Assembly: GCA_030062745.1 (NCBI GenBank)
Contig: CP099842.1
Coordinates: forward strand, 4,755,822-4,819,821
DNA length: 64,000 nucleotides
Source of the DNA: Capitulum mitella
Taxonomy: Eukaryota > Arthropoda > Thecostraca > Pollicipedomorpha > Pollicipedidae
Direction: 5' to 3'
Part shown: piece after piece, positions 1 through 11,640 of the stretch
Layout: the number at the start of each line of letters is the position of its first letter
Position numbering within the stretch: the stretch's first letter is position 1
Notes under the pieces: model-generated
Seen by the model: only the letters and a program-made list of their open reading frames with translations
Told to the model about the DNA's origin: nothing
The model's database searches: none
Program-made: the position numbers and the translations under genes

Positions 1-246
1 CGAACGCTAATGACAAATCGAACCTCGCATCCGGGCGCACCTGTTTGACGGCTGAATCGTATCTGAACCACGTGTCTGAAACCAGGCTCCCAAAATTATC
101 ACCGAGCTGAATCGAGACCCCCGTGGCTGCAGCTCAGATGACGTTCAGTGTTTCGAATGGAAAATCAGCAGTTATCAGCAGAGACAAGCTAATGTCAGAC
201 TACTGTTTCAAACATCAAACGACGACCGACTTCCGTGTCAGACACC

Positions 247-275
247 GCCTGACGTCAGGCCTCACGTCAGCTGAC
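247..275. promoter_or_regulatory. CRE-type palindrome cluster
   Basis: A perfect 14-bp palindrome, gcctgacgtcaggc, at 247-260 contains the full CREB/ATF site TGACGTCA. It is followed at once by cacgtcag and ctgacgcc half-site-like words. A further tgacgttcag lies near 138. The site stands about 570 bp upstream of the candidate initiator near 851, next to a CpG-rich block, so a promoter-proximal control role is reasonable. Binding is inferred only from the motif. Confidence 0.35.
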
Positions 276-289
276 GCCCAGACCTGTGA

Positions 290-780
290 CGGCAGCGGCT
301 GAGACGACCGGACGCTGGTCATCTGGCGGCCATCGCGGCCGCCGCCCGGCCGGCCCGTAATTAGCGCCGAGCGGGCCGCCGCCGCCGCCGCGCCGCCGCC
401 GCCGGTCGCCGGTCGCTGTATCGATCGGCCGCCGGTGGGGGCGGGGCCTGAGCATTACTTCCACCTGAGTGGTCGGCCGCGTCACGGCGGTCCCAATCAC
501 TGCGGCAGCGCGCCGCACGCCAGATAAAAATGGATGCTCCGCTCGGCGGCAGCGCGGCGCACGCCGAACATCTGGTCGGGCCGAGGACGGGCGGCGGGCG
601 GCGGGCGGCGGGCGGCGGCGGCCTGTGACCGGCCGCACCTGGTCCCAACTGCGCCGCGCGGGCCGGCGGGCCGGCCGCCCGCAGCGCCTCCGCCGCCGCT
701 CATCCCGTCCCTGCTGCGGCCGGGAGCAGGCGGAGGCTGAGCGTCAGGCCGGGGCGAGCCGACCGGCCGGCGTCAGCTGG
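290..780. other. CpG-rich island
   Basis: This block is visibly saturated with CG dinucleotides and runs of gccgcc and ggcggc. Several frames stay open on both strands, but none resembles a known protein or keeps a consistent third-position bias, so I read the open frames as a by-product of GC content. Its place directly upstream of a TATA/initiator pair suggests a promoter-associated island. Confidence 0.45.
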
Positions 781-819
781 AGGCAGCCGTCCGCCGGGCG
801 TTCTAGTGCGTTTTGTTTG

Positions 820-856
820 GATATAGGACGCAGACGGAGTTTCGACACTCAGTCCC
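820..856 (+). promoter_or_regulatory. Candidate core promoter (TATA-like plus initiator)
   Basis: An atatagg word at 821-827 lies about 30 bp upstream of the A of a TCAGTC initiator (A at 851), the spacing expected for an arthropod TATA/Inr promoter. Further TCAGTC-like words follow within 20 bp, which would allow several start sites. Downstream sequence to about 1,050 lacks a convincing coding frame and would be 5' UTR. A possible splice donor (aaa|gtatag) occurs near 1,047. The gene served would lie to the right and was not identified. Confidence 0.35.
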
Positions 857-1056
857 AGTCTCAGTCACTCAGAGAGCCCAGCAGAGGCCAGCCGACTGAG
901 CAGCGGTGCCAGCCGGGCGTCTCAGTGTGTGCTCAGCTGTGTGGGCTGGAACGGTCGCTGAGGCTTTCTTTCGCTTCTGTGATTTCACCAGCGCCGTGTG
1001 AACAGCTACCGAGTGAAGCAATCGGCCCTCATGTGGGAAGCTTGAAAGTATAGCGT

Positions 1057-1690
1057 GCCTGCTTACAAGGCACCTCCATGTTTTGTCCTCCTCTAAAAAT
1101 GTCAGCCCAATCATGGCACTGCCAACCTGGCGACCAGGTTTTTACATCCGCATAAGCTGACCTTGGACTTAAAGTCGAAATTCGTGCGGCACGTTGCATT
1201 CTTTAGATTATTTGGCCAGATTAGAGGGCTTGGCAGCGGCGCGCTCGTTTTTTGACGTCAGTGCAAATTCTGTTAAAACGAGCGCCTGTTTTCCGAACCT
1301 GGCGTACCGGCGTCGGCGCGAACGGGACGGTCGGCTAGGGCGTGCAAGTTAGCTGCTTGATCAGTCACGTTCTTGGCGTCACCCGTCCATACTCGCTGTT
1401 GAAACGCGAGGACGTCCTGGTCCCGCTCGCGACATCTGCGGCCGGTGTTGCTCAGGCTGGCGGCTCACCCCGACACGCTGACGGTGAGGGAGCAGCTCCT
1501 GAGTGTGACAGAGGCAGCTGCCGGGATCGTCCTCCGAACGTGCAGGCTGTGATGCTCCGAGAATCAGCTAACGAAGTCCGGGTCACGGGTGCGGGACCGA
1601 TCCTGCTGATGCAGCCCGGTCCGGTTCTGCCCGCGCACGTCTTGAAAGCGACGGGTGACACTGGCTGCGGCGTTTTCCTCCTCGATCAAC
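1057..1690. other. Unassigned, no gene seen
   Basis: Mixed composition sequence between the candidate promoter and the GC-rich repeat block. A plus-strand frame stays open from about 1,342 to 1,782, but it has no recognisable domain. It could include an unrecognised exon. Confidence 0.3.
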
Positions 1691-1714
1691 GCATGCTGTT
1701 AGACCTCACCGTCT

Positions 1715-2340
1715 CCCTTGGGCATTGCCGTACCCCACCGTCGTCTTCACAGACCGTCAGACCCCAAGCCGACCCCTCATAAGCCGTCAGTGGTGCCACC
1801 GACCCCCCCCCCTCCATAGTACCACTGTCTCGTTGGCACCGTTGACCCATCACATACGGCCAGTGTACCAGCATCGCGGACCGGCAGTGGTACCCCACCC
1901 CATCACAAGCTGCCAGTGGAGGTACCACTGTCATAGACCGTCAATGGTGCTGCCGACAGACACGTAGCCAGGATTCTCCGGGGGGGGGGGCAAATATCAG
2001 ATTTTGTTATATGTCACCGGTATATGACAAGATTTATAGGGAAAAGCAACGATTTTATATAGTTCGACCCATATTTAACGCACTGGAAAGCATATGTCTG
2101 CTTTTACAACATATGTATGACCGCTATTACGTATTCCTGCGAAATCCCTTTTTTCTAGTGCAGACCGCTTGGCTCAGGGGGCCATGGCCCCCATGGTCCC
2201 CCCCCCCCCGGCTACGTCCCTGGCTGCCGACCCCTGTCAGACCACCAGGTCACGTCGACTCCTCACACGCCGCCGGCGTACCGACACCACAGACCGCCAG
2301 TGGTACGCACCCCGCCGATCCCGGCCCGCCAGCGGCTCGC
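1715..2340. repeat. Degenerate GC-rich repeat block split by a MITE
   Basis: Variants of the words gtcagtggtgccaccgac, cagtggtaccccac and gaccgtcaatggtgctgccgac recur irregularly, mostly every 35-50 bp, from about 1,715 to 1,956. They resume at 2,231 (gaccgccagtggtacgcaccc near 2,293). The two halves are separated by the transposon at 1,957-2,222, so the repeat is older than that insertion. Confidence 0.5.
1957..2222. mobile_element. hAT-type MITE, copy 1 (266 bp)
   Basis: A non-autonomous element bounded by a perfect 8-bp target duplication gctgccga (1,949-1,956 and 2,223-2,230). The ends are inverted repeats: left cagacacgtagccagg; right, read on the other strand, cagggacgtagccggg (13 of 16 match). 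A run of 11 G (1,980-1,990) follows the left end and a run of 12 C (2,198-2,209) precedes the right end. The internal hairpin region is at 2,006-2,028. Length and layout match the copies at 7,994 and 13,834. The 8-bp duplication and CAG-starting ends are hallmarks of the hAT superfamily. No coding capacity. Confidence 0.88.
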
Positions 2341-2640
2341 CGACGCCGACCCGGGCGACACGGCCGCCCGCCGCGCGGCCGATACGATCGTCGTCGGCTG
2401 GCGGCGGCCGGCGGCGGCGGCGGCGCTGCGCGGAGATTTGTTCGCCTCGAATTTCACGCCTTCTCTCACCCTTTGGCCGGTAAGCCGGCCTGATCCGGCC
2501 GAGGCGGACACGGCCGGGCGGCGAGCGACGCGCGCCGCCGCGCCGGCGACAGCCGACGGCCGCGCGCCCGTCTGCGGCGACGGCCCGTCCCCGGCCCGGC
2601 ACCGCGACGGTTTTTGCCGCCAGGATCCCCGGCCGGGGCG
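2340..2640. other. CpG-rich island
   Basis: Dense CG sequence between the GC-rich repeat block and the 36-bp minisatellite. Long open frames on both strands overlap each other and run on into the minisatellite, which is typical of GC-rich non-coding DNA. No domain was recognised. Confidence 0.4.
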
Positions 2641-2662
2641 AGCCCTCCAGATGGCGGCGGTA

Positions 2663-2877
2663 TGTCTGGGGTCCAGGCCGCTCCCAGGCCGGGACTGAGG
2701 TCTGGGGTCCAGGCCGCTCTGAAGCCGGACTGAGGTCTGGGGCCCAGGCCGCTCCGAGGCCGGACTTGAGGTCTGGGGCCCAGGCAGCTCCGAGGCCGGG
2801 ATTGAGGTCTGGGGCCCAGGCCGCTCCCAGGCCGGGACTGAGGTCTGGAGTCCAGAGCTGGGATCTGGACTGAAGCC
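2663..2877. repeat. 36-bp minisatellite, about six units
   Basis: Units begin with (g/t)gtctggg at 2,663, 2,699, 2,734, 2,770, 2,806 and 2,842, a period of 35-36 bp. The unit core reads ggtctggggcccaggccg followed by ctccgaggccgggactga. Later sequence to about 2,945 is a decayed continuation. A 36-bp period keeps reading frames open and explains the long minus-strand frame with a 12-residue peptide repeat. That frame has no other support as a gene. Confidence 0.85.
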
Positions 2878-3533
2878 TGAAATTCAGATCGCACCGGGAC
2901 CTGGGCTCAGGCCCGGAGCTCGGGCCGGTTTGAGGCCTGGACTGAGGATGTCGTCGTTCAGAGGCGATGGAGGCGGATTGGTGGGAGAGCGAGCTGCACG
3001 GCTGTCGCACAGAAAACGGGGGAACGCGCCTCTTCAGCGGGCTGTTTACCGCGGACTCCCCGAGTGGTGCTCCAGGCGTCGGAGTTTCGTTCGGATGACG
3101 GCGGCTGCTCCAGGGAGCGTTTCCTGAAGGTTCTCGCCGACTTTCGTAAATGAGCTGGGATTGCGTTGTTTGTTTTTTGCGACAACGAATCACTTGTTAG
3201 GGTGAACTGAGCATGGTGAACGTTCAGAAACGAAGGCGAGACCATGTTTTTTCTTTTTGAATCTTTGACAGATTTCGGTATCGTCCACAAACGCGTTTGT
3301 TATTTTTTTTCGAACTAAGACACATTTATCTCTTGATGGTGGACTCTGGAGCATGAAGCTCGAAGGAAGAAAAACTTAGCCAACTTGTATTTCATTTATC
3401 AAGCCCATCCATGCGGACATAAGTGTTCAGGGCATTACGGCAGATATAGTAGAACATAAAAAATATAGGCACAATATTGCAGCACAAAAAATGCAGCAGC
3501 GATCATCAAGCATAGCTTGGAAATAAAAGGTGT

Positions 3534-4050
3534 CACATATGTTGGCAAAGTGCAAATTTGAAAGTACCCAATGTTCTAAAGCCAACAATGGCTGGAGGCA
3601 GGCGGTTCCAGAGTATGTCGCGAGCCTGTATGAGTAAGGCTCTCTGGGTGGACGGGAGGCGAAATCTGGGCACTTTCAGGTGGTGGGAGTGTGCCGCGCG
3701 TGTGCCATGGCAAGAAACGCCGGCCCGACTCACGAACGTAACCTGCAGTGCGACCAGAGTGGCGGGGGCATTCAGAGGGTGGTGTGCTTTGATACAGTCT
3801 CTCTTCATGATCATCTGGTTCGTTCTGGACCATTGAAGTGAGTGCCATATACTTTCTACGTTTAGTGCCAGAAACCATGGAGCTTTCCAAACTCGCCTCA
3901 GCTGGGTGAGAGGTACACCTCCCCGTACTGCTAAGCAGTAAAATACGTGAGATATTACAAGAGCCTGGGATTTCGAGAGTTTTAGTAGAGAAGTGCTGTC
4001 TGAGTCCCTTTAATGAAGCCAGAGATCCGTGACACTGGCGCACGACAGAC
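3534..4050 (-). pseudogene. 3' fragment of a LINE reverse transcriptase
   Basis: Minus-strand translation gives the C-terminal part of a non-LTR retrotransposon ORF2, broken by frameshifts. Near 3,930-3,960 it reads LVISHVFYCLAVRGG, like the thumb-region motif (S)H..YCLPVW. Near 3,560-3,610 it reads RDILWNRLPPAI followed by TFKFAL, the terminal LWN.LP....FK signature seen in CR1/jockey-type LINEs. The 5' part (endonuclease and most of the RT) is absent, as expected for a 5'-truncated insertion. It is a relic of a different lineage from the LINE at 41.6-47.2 kb. The clade is uncertain. Confidence 0.62.
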
Positions 4051-4059
4051 GAGATATGC

Positions 4060-7000
4060 TTATGATATGCAATACGTCCATCTATTGTGCTAGAATAACG
4101 TTACGATAACCAGCCCTGCGCCGGTCAGAGGGGAATGGCAGAAACCGAAATATACTGAAGTCTCCGAAATATGAAAACAACCATTTCATTTGTTCCCAGG
4201 GTTCATACATGATGCATTTCAGATCAGTGTTTTGATTTGCCAGTCATTTAAATTCGTTCCCGACTAGTTCAACAATTCAGCATGCTGTGATCAGTTGTGG
4301 CTTTCTTTTTTCAGTTGGTCTCACATCTGTACTTCAGATCGGCTTGGCAAATCATGTCGCCAAGAGCGAACGGGGAATGCAGCCACTAGCTTTCCGGAAT
4401 TCATACTGGCGGCTTTGGCAACTGTGTCGAAAGAAACGCCTCAAAAGCTTCGAGCCCCCCTTCTGTTCCTAGCTCGTGGTGGCAGCTTACGGAGCACATT
4501 TTCTCCGTCTCTAACGTCTCCGGGCCACTCAACGTTGCTGGAAGGAAGGTCGAAATAGAGTCATTTGTAAGTTCTCTTTGAATTTGCCTACTTTAGGCTG
4601 GACCCACTGAAATCATACCCTTAACGGTTTCCGACGTTCTGTGTCTGTTTTTCCGCTAATGATCTGTTGCCTTTGGTGATATAGACAAATCTGAGATTCG
4701 TGGTCGTGCCAAAAGCACATTTCCTCACTAAACAGTGCCCAGGGGAGTGTTTGGCATCCAATAAGCTTTCAAATTAAGAACGCATTTGTTCCATTCCAGA
4801 CGTCCAGCAGTACATGGTTTTCAAGTAATGCATTTCTGATAATGCCGTGATATCATCTTTTAAAGTTATGCTTTCATGATATATTTTCGGCACTGCAGCC
4901 TAAGTTCAAACATGCTGGGGCCTAACTAACTGTGAAAAGCCAACTCTCAGAGCGGAAATTTTTAATTAAAACTTGGCAAATTTGAGTTGTTCTTCACATG
5001 CTTAATCAGTTAAATTAAGGCCAAAGCCTGGGTGGACGAATAACAAGTGATGTTTTCTTTCCACTTCGCTCAACGGCGTCCCGGCAACTCTTTCTTTTGG
5101 CTGTTTTTGCTGGAAATTTCCGGAGAGAAAAGGTCACCAAAACGACTGTCCGAATGTGAGCATAGGGCGTACTGGTAGGCAATTGGTTTTTCACTCGTCA
5201 GAAGGTCTTGGGACTGTAACGAGCCAATTAGTCTTTTTCCGGCCGATTACAGGCTGGCGCTGGTAGACTGAGCCTAATGGCCACGAGAGGATGTCCGTTC
5301 ACAGTCAGCTGTTTATTTACTGAACAGAGCCTGGTGGATGGACGAAATGAACACTGTCTAGCTGCAACGGAATTCGTCCCCGATTTATGGAGCCGGCGCC
5401 GAGACATGCATCGGCAGACACGATGACAGATACATCGCCGGAAGCAAACCGCGACCTAATGGCGCGAACCCGACAAAGCGCAGACCACCGCAGTTTTCTG
5501 ATCGTCCCCGGCACATTGCAAGCTAATTCATCTTGAATAAAACCGCAGGGAGCTTCCGGCACAAGCAGCACTTCCTGAAAGGAACCGAGACGCGCACTGC
5601 CTTCGAACGCGCGCATAAATCGTCCGGAATGCATCCCTGGGCTCCTGCTCGACCACTGCTCGACCAGGAGCGTCCGGCCGACACGTGGCAGCGGTCAGCC
5701 ACGGGCCCGTGGCCGTATAATCCGGGATGCCCGAAACGTCGTATAAGCTGCGGCCGTCGGCGAGGCGGCCACACGTCTGTCCGGTCTGCACATGATCCGC
5801 GGACGGCGCCCCGGCGGATAAGCATTGGGCCGAGCCCCGTCCGGCGCGGTGACGTCAGCCGTCAGACACGGCCAGTCCGTTATCTCGGAGGCGACAACTC
5901 ACGGCTTAAGGCAACAGTCGCACAGCGAGGATGCTGATGTCCTGGGCAGGCCGGGAATAATGGTCAGCCGGCGCTGACCGACACTTCAGCCGGAGAGAAA
6001 ACGCATGCCATGGAAAATGATTCAGATGTTTCTTTGGCAGCGGCCGACGCAGCGGGCAGTGGTGAAGAATTGTTTTCGAGTAAAAGTTGCGATTCCTCTG
6101 GCCTATTATATCGCAATGAGCTGTCAGACTTAAGTCCTATTTTTGGTCGCTTCGGCTTTTCCGTAATTAATCTGCGACGAATAGATTTTCCTAAGCAATA
6201 TGCGAACGTGACTCGGGACTTACCCATGCACAATGGAACATGTCTGCTTACACATCAATTTGCTCAAACCACAGAATTACCTCTGCTTTTCGCCATTACA
6301 CAATGAAATCAATTGCTGCCTACTCCGCGATGCAGGTAGCACGAAACTTTGCAGTTGCCTGCAGACGTTGCAGACAATGCCCGGCATCAGATAACCAGAT
6401 CATTTAATTCACTTAAATTTATCTGAAGCCGCTTGCTTCGGCATCTGCTCCACTTTCCCGCGCATGCTACAAACACAGATAACATAAACTGGTCCAAACG
6501 TCAAAACGAAGACGTTCCACAAACGTTTCTGCTTCACTTTCCACATCACCCTTTATTGCTCTTCAGACATAGTTCTTGGATTTGCATTACAACCTTTAGA
6601 CATAAGTTTGCTTGGTCCGGCTCAAGCATTTCACGGCTTCGTGGTGCGATTCGCCGCACAGCGACGAAGAAATGTACTGAACGCATCTACCAGCTTCAGA
6701 CGCGCGCAGCAGGAGTGGAGCCGAGCAAGCGTCCAGCCAATCATCAGGCCATGGGCCAAACGGCTGAGGAGGACAAATGTCCGGAAGGCAATTCAACTTT
6801 TGGAATAGGGCATGAAACGTGCAGTGCGTTGCGGCGTTTGCTCTTGAACATTATGACATACTTTTACTTACACTCGCAGTATGAATATGTACCTTTTATA
6901 TCGAAAACACTATCTTCGGTTACATTTCTTTCACGGGGTCACAAAATACCCATGTAATGCGGTCACCTCTGTCTGGTGTTGTGTAACACGAATCTGGCTT

Positions 7001-7985
7001 TTGGAGAACTCGGGTTATCTGGCTGGTACTAAAAGCAACGGTGGGCTTAATCTCAAATCTACGTATGTCTTCAGATTTCAGTCATTACATTTACCTGCAT
7101 TACACAGCTCCGCAGCTCTGCGAACACAGACTGCCAGCGAATCAATGAGGCCGGAACATGACAATGGCCTAGTGGTTCCGAACACTGGCGCGTTTTATTC
7201 ATTGGCTCGTACTGCAAACCCATTTCTAGCTGTGCCAATGCGACGCTTTTTTACACTGGAGTGTTATTTAAATCAGGCGAATTGGCCATACGTTTCTGAG
7301 CAGCTCACTGAAACGTAAGAAGTGGCAAGGCTAAGTTTGAAAAGGTGAACGCAAAGTTAAGGGCTGTTTAGCTTGATGTGATTCGAATGCTTTATCAGGG
7401 CGCCGGATGGGATCAGTTCGAGCTAAACATAGCTTGCAGTTCGGTTTCTGATCTGTACATTCGATTGAGCAATTTGACGCGGTGGCTAATTTTGCGGCGA
7501 AAATCTCATGCGCCGTCAAAGGTGCGACACGGCTGTTCGCCACAGTCAATCTCACGCTCTGTTGGTCATCAGCCAGTAGACCCGAGGGCCACATATTGAG
7601 CGTCAAGGCAACTCAGATTTTGCCAGGTCGGAGGAACCAACGCTTTAGCATTTGAGCTCCTGATCTCTATTAGCACGAAGTATGCAGTGTCTGAACTCTC
7701 TCAAACCATGAATATGGACCATCGTCTGGTATTAATTATTCGTTGAAATAAGGCGTGGTGAAGCACTTCAGGATTACACTACAAAAGCGCAGCATGTACT
7801 CGTATCATTGCTTTTGACACTGATAAAAACGCAAGAAATGAAAATTGAGGGGAATGTACTTATTTAATCTTATCTTTCGAGCAAAACCACACAGTTATAG
7901 CACACAATGACGCAAAATGAGCTAAAGAACGCGACCATTTTATTCTTTTTATTTCGAAAATAAAAATAAACTCCAGCAAAGCTCA
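4060..7985. other. Unassigned, no gene seen
   Basis: Mostly AT-balanced sequence with short unconvincing frames. A somewhat GC-richer stretch at about 5,600-5,900 could be regulatory or contain an unrecognised exon. The longest frame (plus strand, about 6,433-6,957) has no recognisable domain. No repeats or structural RNAs stood out. Confidence 0.35.
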
Positions 7986-7993
7986 TCTGGTGT

Positions 7994-8261
7994 CAGGCAT
8001 GTAGCCGGGATATTCCTCGGGGGGGGGGAGCAAATGTTAAATTTTGTCATATGCCACTGGCATATGACGAAATTTACACGAAAAAGTAGTAATTTCATGT
8101 AATTTACCTCATGTTTACGCACAGGAAAACATACAATGCTTGTTTTTGCAACATATCTATGATCACTATTCCGTATTCGTGCGAAACGCCATGTATCTAG
8201 TGAGGACCGCTTGGCTTGGGGGGAGGCATGACCGCCATGGCTCCCCTTGGCCACGTTCTTG
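7994..8261. mobile_element. hAT-type MITE, copy 2 (268 bp)
   Basis: Flanked by a perfect 8-bp target duplication tctggtgt (7,986-7,993 and 8,262-8,269). The left end caggcatgtagccggg and the right end (other strand caagaacgtggccaag) match at 10 of 16 positions. A run of ten G starts at 8,019. The hairpin at 8,046-8,068 is perfect in this copy: arm gtcatatgcc and its exact complement around the trinucleotide act. Interior sequence aligns by eye along its whole length with the copies at 1,957 and 13,834. Confidence 0.88.
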
Positions 8262-8499
8262 TCTGGTGTTCCTGTCCATGATGTGGTGATATGTGAAAGA
8301 TCAACAGATCTAAAAAGAAACCGAACACACACAGCATGTGCTCATGTGTTAAAAAACAAACGGAATTTGTTCTCCCGACTTTGGCGGAAACGGCACAGTG
8401 TGATGATGCCATTCAAGTTTTCTGCAACATTCCGCTTAACTGAACTTGGAATCGTTGGGCTTCCGCAACCAAGAATAGGCCCCACCGCTGAAACTCGTG

Positions 8500-9545
8500 G
8501 CTGATGGATACCTCGCAGCTAGCTCGGACCGCGCGCAACGAGCCGCACCGTCAGTTACGACTGCCGTCTACCTGTCCAGGTGCCGCCCTGTATCTGATCA
8601 GGCTGCCATTTCGGCTCCCCGGTCCCCTCAGCCGCAGAGCCTCGGTCCTTTGTGCGAGCGGACCGTAACACTATCGCACCTCTCCGGCCCTCCGTACTCC
8701 AGAGCTTACTCCAGTCTCTTCAGGGGCGGCGGCGGGGAACTTTCCCACAGTGCGGAGGGCGCGAGCGGCCGTGCGACGGTGGGATGTCGCGCTCTGCGCT
8801 CCCAGCACGCGCAGTGAGAGGCACCCTCCCGACCGCCCGAGAGGCCTGAGACCCGATCAAAGCCGCGGCCGGCCGCCATCATAATTTACATTTTCCTTTC
8901 CATATGAGAGAGACAATCTAATCGCGACATCTTCAATGGAGATCATACCGATTGTGAGGATCCATTTTCACAAACAAGGCAAATCCTCCGGGCCGCCGCC
9001 TGTCGCTCGCCGCGTCACCGCCCGCCAGAGCCTCTCAAACCGGCGCCGGTCTGCGCTCGGCCGACGGACGGCCGCGGGCGGTTTGGGTGCCACCGCCGGC
9101 CGCGTTCGTCGCGGTGGGAAGCAGTCCTCGGCTTGCGCGGCGTACATCATTTCTCCGTATCGTCAACGATCAACGGTTCAACGACGGAGGATCGCTGTAT
9201 TGCGCTCGAGCTCGCCCCGGACGCCGCTCTGAGAGGCGCTGACGGCTGACGTCACGACGGGTCGGGGAGGGGGAGGGGGGCGGGAGCTGGTGACAGCCCG
9301 GGTCGAGATCCGGTGAATACCTCGGCCGATAATCGCGCGCCCGTCGGCGCCCTTTGAGCGGCGCTCGGCGGCGGCGCCGGCCGGGCTCAGGTCGGCCGCG
9401 CCGCCGCCGCCGCCGCCCGGCATGATAGCCGGCCGGCCATTGTGGCGCGCCGCACCGTGCCGCTTCAAACCGCGCCGACCGGCCGCCGACAATGGCCGGC
9501 TCGTCGGCGACGAGGCGGCGACGGCCGGCCGGCGGCGGCTGCCGC
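8500..9545. other. CpG-rich island
   Basis: A CG-dense region with overlapping open frames on both strands and no recognised domain. A gctgacgtcacg (CRE) site lies near 9,246, and gccgcc runs near 9,400. It passes directly into the 68-bp CRE-bearing repeats at 9,545. It is probably a promoter-type island of a gene whose exons are not in view. Confidence 0.4.
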
Positions 9546-9800
9546 CTCCTGGTGTCGGCTCACATCAGTCGGACCGGCTCCGGTGACAGTTAAGAGCGGG
9601 CGTCCGCCACCTCCTCCTGATGGTGGCTCACGTCAGTGGATCGAGCTCTGATGACGCCTTCAGAGTGGGCCGTTCGCCGCCTCCTTCTGACGGTGGCTTA
9701 CGTCAGTGGACCGAGCTCTGATGACGCCTTCAGCGCAAGCAGCCGGCCGCTCCTGGCGCTGGCTGACGTCAGTCTGACGTAGCTGACGTGTCCTGGACGG
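9545..9800. repeat. 68-bp tandem repeat carrying CRE half-sites
   Basis: Four units start at about 9,545, 9,613, 9,680 and 9,749, a spacing of 67-69 bp. Each opens with (c)ctcctgg/ctcctgatggtgg and holds a cacatcag, cacgtcag, tacgtcag or gacgtcag word. Units 2 and 3 share cgagctctgatgacgcctt almost exactly. The last unit degenerates into gctgacgtcagtctgacg. The spaced CREB/ATF-like words look like a repeat-built enhancer or promoter block; function is inferred. Confidence 0.7.
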
Positions 9801-11640
9801 CCGGACGAGCGTTCTCGGGCACCTAACGGGTGGCTGTGCTCAGGCGTGCGAATCTCCCAGGGCCGGCTGCGCCACCGTCCCAACTCCAAACAGTTCAGTA
9901 ACAAGTGAAGGTCTGTGGCGGAAGCTTGTGTGTTTAGGGAAATCGGTACCTGCAGGCTGTCTATTTTGGTTCACCCCTGTCCATAAATCAATGCAGTTCT
10001 CAAGTCCACCTACAAAGTACATAGCCAGTTTCACAATAGTAGTCAAGGTTCAGATTACAATATGTATGCACGAACACTCGTCTATTGAAAGTCTTGTGGA
10101 ATTTCACGCTTCAAAATTGCAGAGTGTTACAAAAGTAACAACCTGCTAGTCACCCACCCGCGTTTCCTCCTGCGACACACAACACGGCAACAGACGCAAG
10201 AAACAATAACTTAGGATGTTGGGTTCACATTCGGCACGCATGGGCGAAGAACAATTTTACGAGCGTCAGAACCGGGGCTCCAAGCGTCAGCTGCAGATAA
10301 GACGCGACTCACCTTTTTGTAGCAGCTTATGGTACTTAACACTGCCAGCTTGCTGACACGGCATTTGCACATTTTTGTGTATAAAACTGATCTAAATGGT
10401 TTGCTAAAGTGCTGGTGTTGTTGGAGACCGGAGTCTTTGCTAAGCAGAGCTTGCTGCGCAGACTATTATCCCTACACCTGAACGCGCAATTCCAGGTAGC
10501 GGGTAATCTGCGCAGAAAGTTTAACGCACTCGAACGTGCGACGCCCCCGTGAAGTAACCAGCAAGATCAGTGGTCAACCTTCATTAATAAGGAACTGGCT
10601 GACGCGTTGACCAAATATCGAGAACTAAAACGATTCGAGCCCGTCATGCCAGGATGTGGAGAACAGCATTACCCCAACTGAGCGATTGGTGAGGCAACCC
10701 GGATCACTGATCACGGCATTGACATTGATGTGCACGAATCTAAATTGATCCTCTGGCATCATATACTTGCACCCGAAATGCCTGAATTTCATGCTCGGCT
10801 GCCATTGCTCGGACCATGCCTGATTAACCGCAATGCCTCAAAACATCAACAGAAAATAACGAGAAAACCGTTGTTCCCGTGCTATTCAGTTCAATGTACT
10901 GGGGACTAGGTAAATGTCGCCTAGTAATCAGTGAAACTCGGTGACAAAAAATTACAATTTTTGATTCATTGACGGCATGATGCATGACTTAAGTTCACGG
11001 TCACAGCACCCGGAACTGATTGACTGATTGGGGCTTGTGGGCGCACCGACTAAGTGGTCATACGGCGCCCAAAACCGGAATTAATCGCGTTGGATCGGGA
11101 AGGGAACACGCCTGGTTACTGTCTCCTTGGTGGTGGATAATAAAAAAGTATGTCATACGTTCACCATCATTGAAACAGGGTTCGTAACCCTGCATGCATT
11201 GATGTGTGCAGATATGGCGTAGAAGATGTTGGGATAAAAAAAGTAGGCAAGACATTGAATGCGGCCAGAAAATAATTTCCATAATGTGCCCCCAAATGTA
11301 CCGTTTGCGACATTCAGCCTCATTAAAAGAGTAAAATTAAGGAGGATTATGTTGAAGTCATTTCTGAATTACTTTGATTCTTGCATCAAGGTTTTCAGGT
11401 TGGTATGCATCATTTGGTAGTGTGGTATGCAGAAAGGTACTTGGAATTTTTGATGCATGATATTTGGCGAAAACGGAAATACGTCAGTCATAAACACTGA
11501 TCAATGCCTGGCTTCTCTTCACCTTAACCTTCTCATGGCTGCAATGAACTAGACCGGGCGTTTCACGGATGTCGAAGATCTTACCAGGGCCCCTGTCCAC
11601 TCTGTGATACACTTCATGCGTCCCTTCACCGGCGGCCAAG
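9801..11640. other. Unassigned, no gene seen
   Basis: AT-richer sequence with few frames above 60 codons. Between about 10,150 and 11,050 no frame of that size occurs at all. No repeat, transposon end or RNA structure was recognised. Confidence 0.4.

Noticed and set aside
2237..3193. A 318-codon minus-strand frame
   Set aside because: Its length comes from a stop-free 36-bp minisatellite and CpG-rich sequence; it has no domain or start context.
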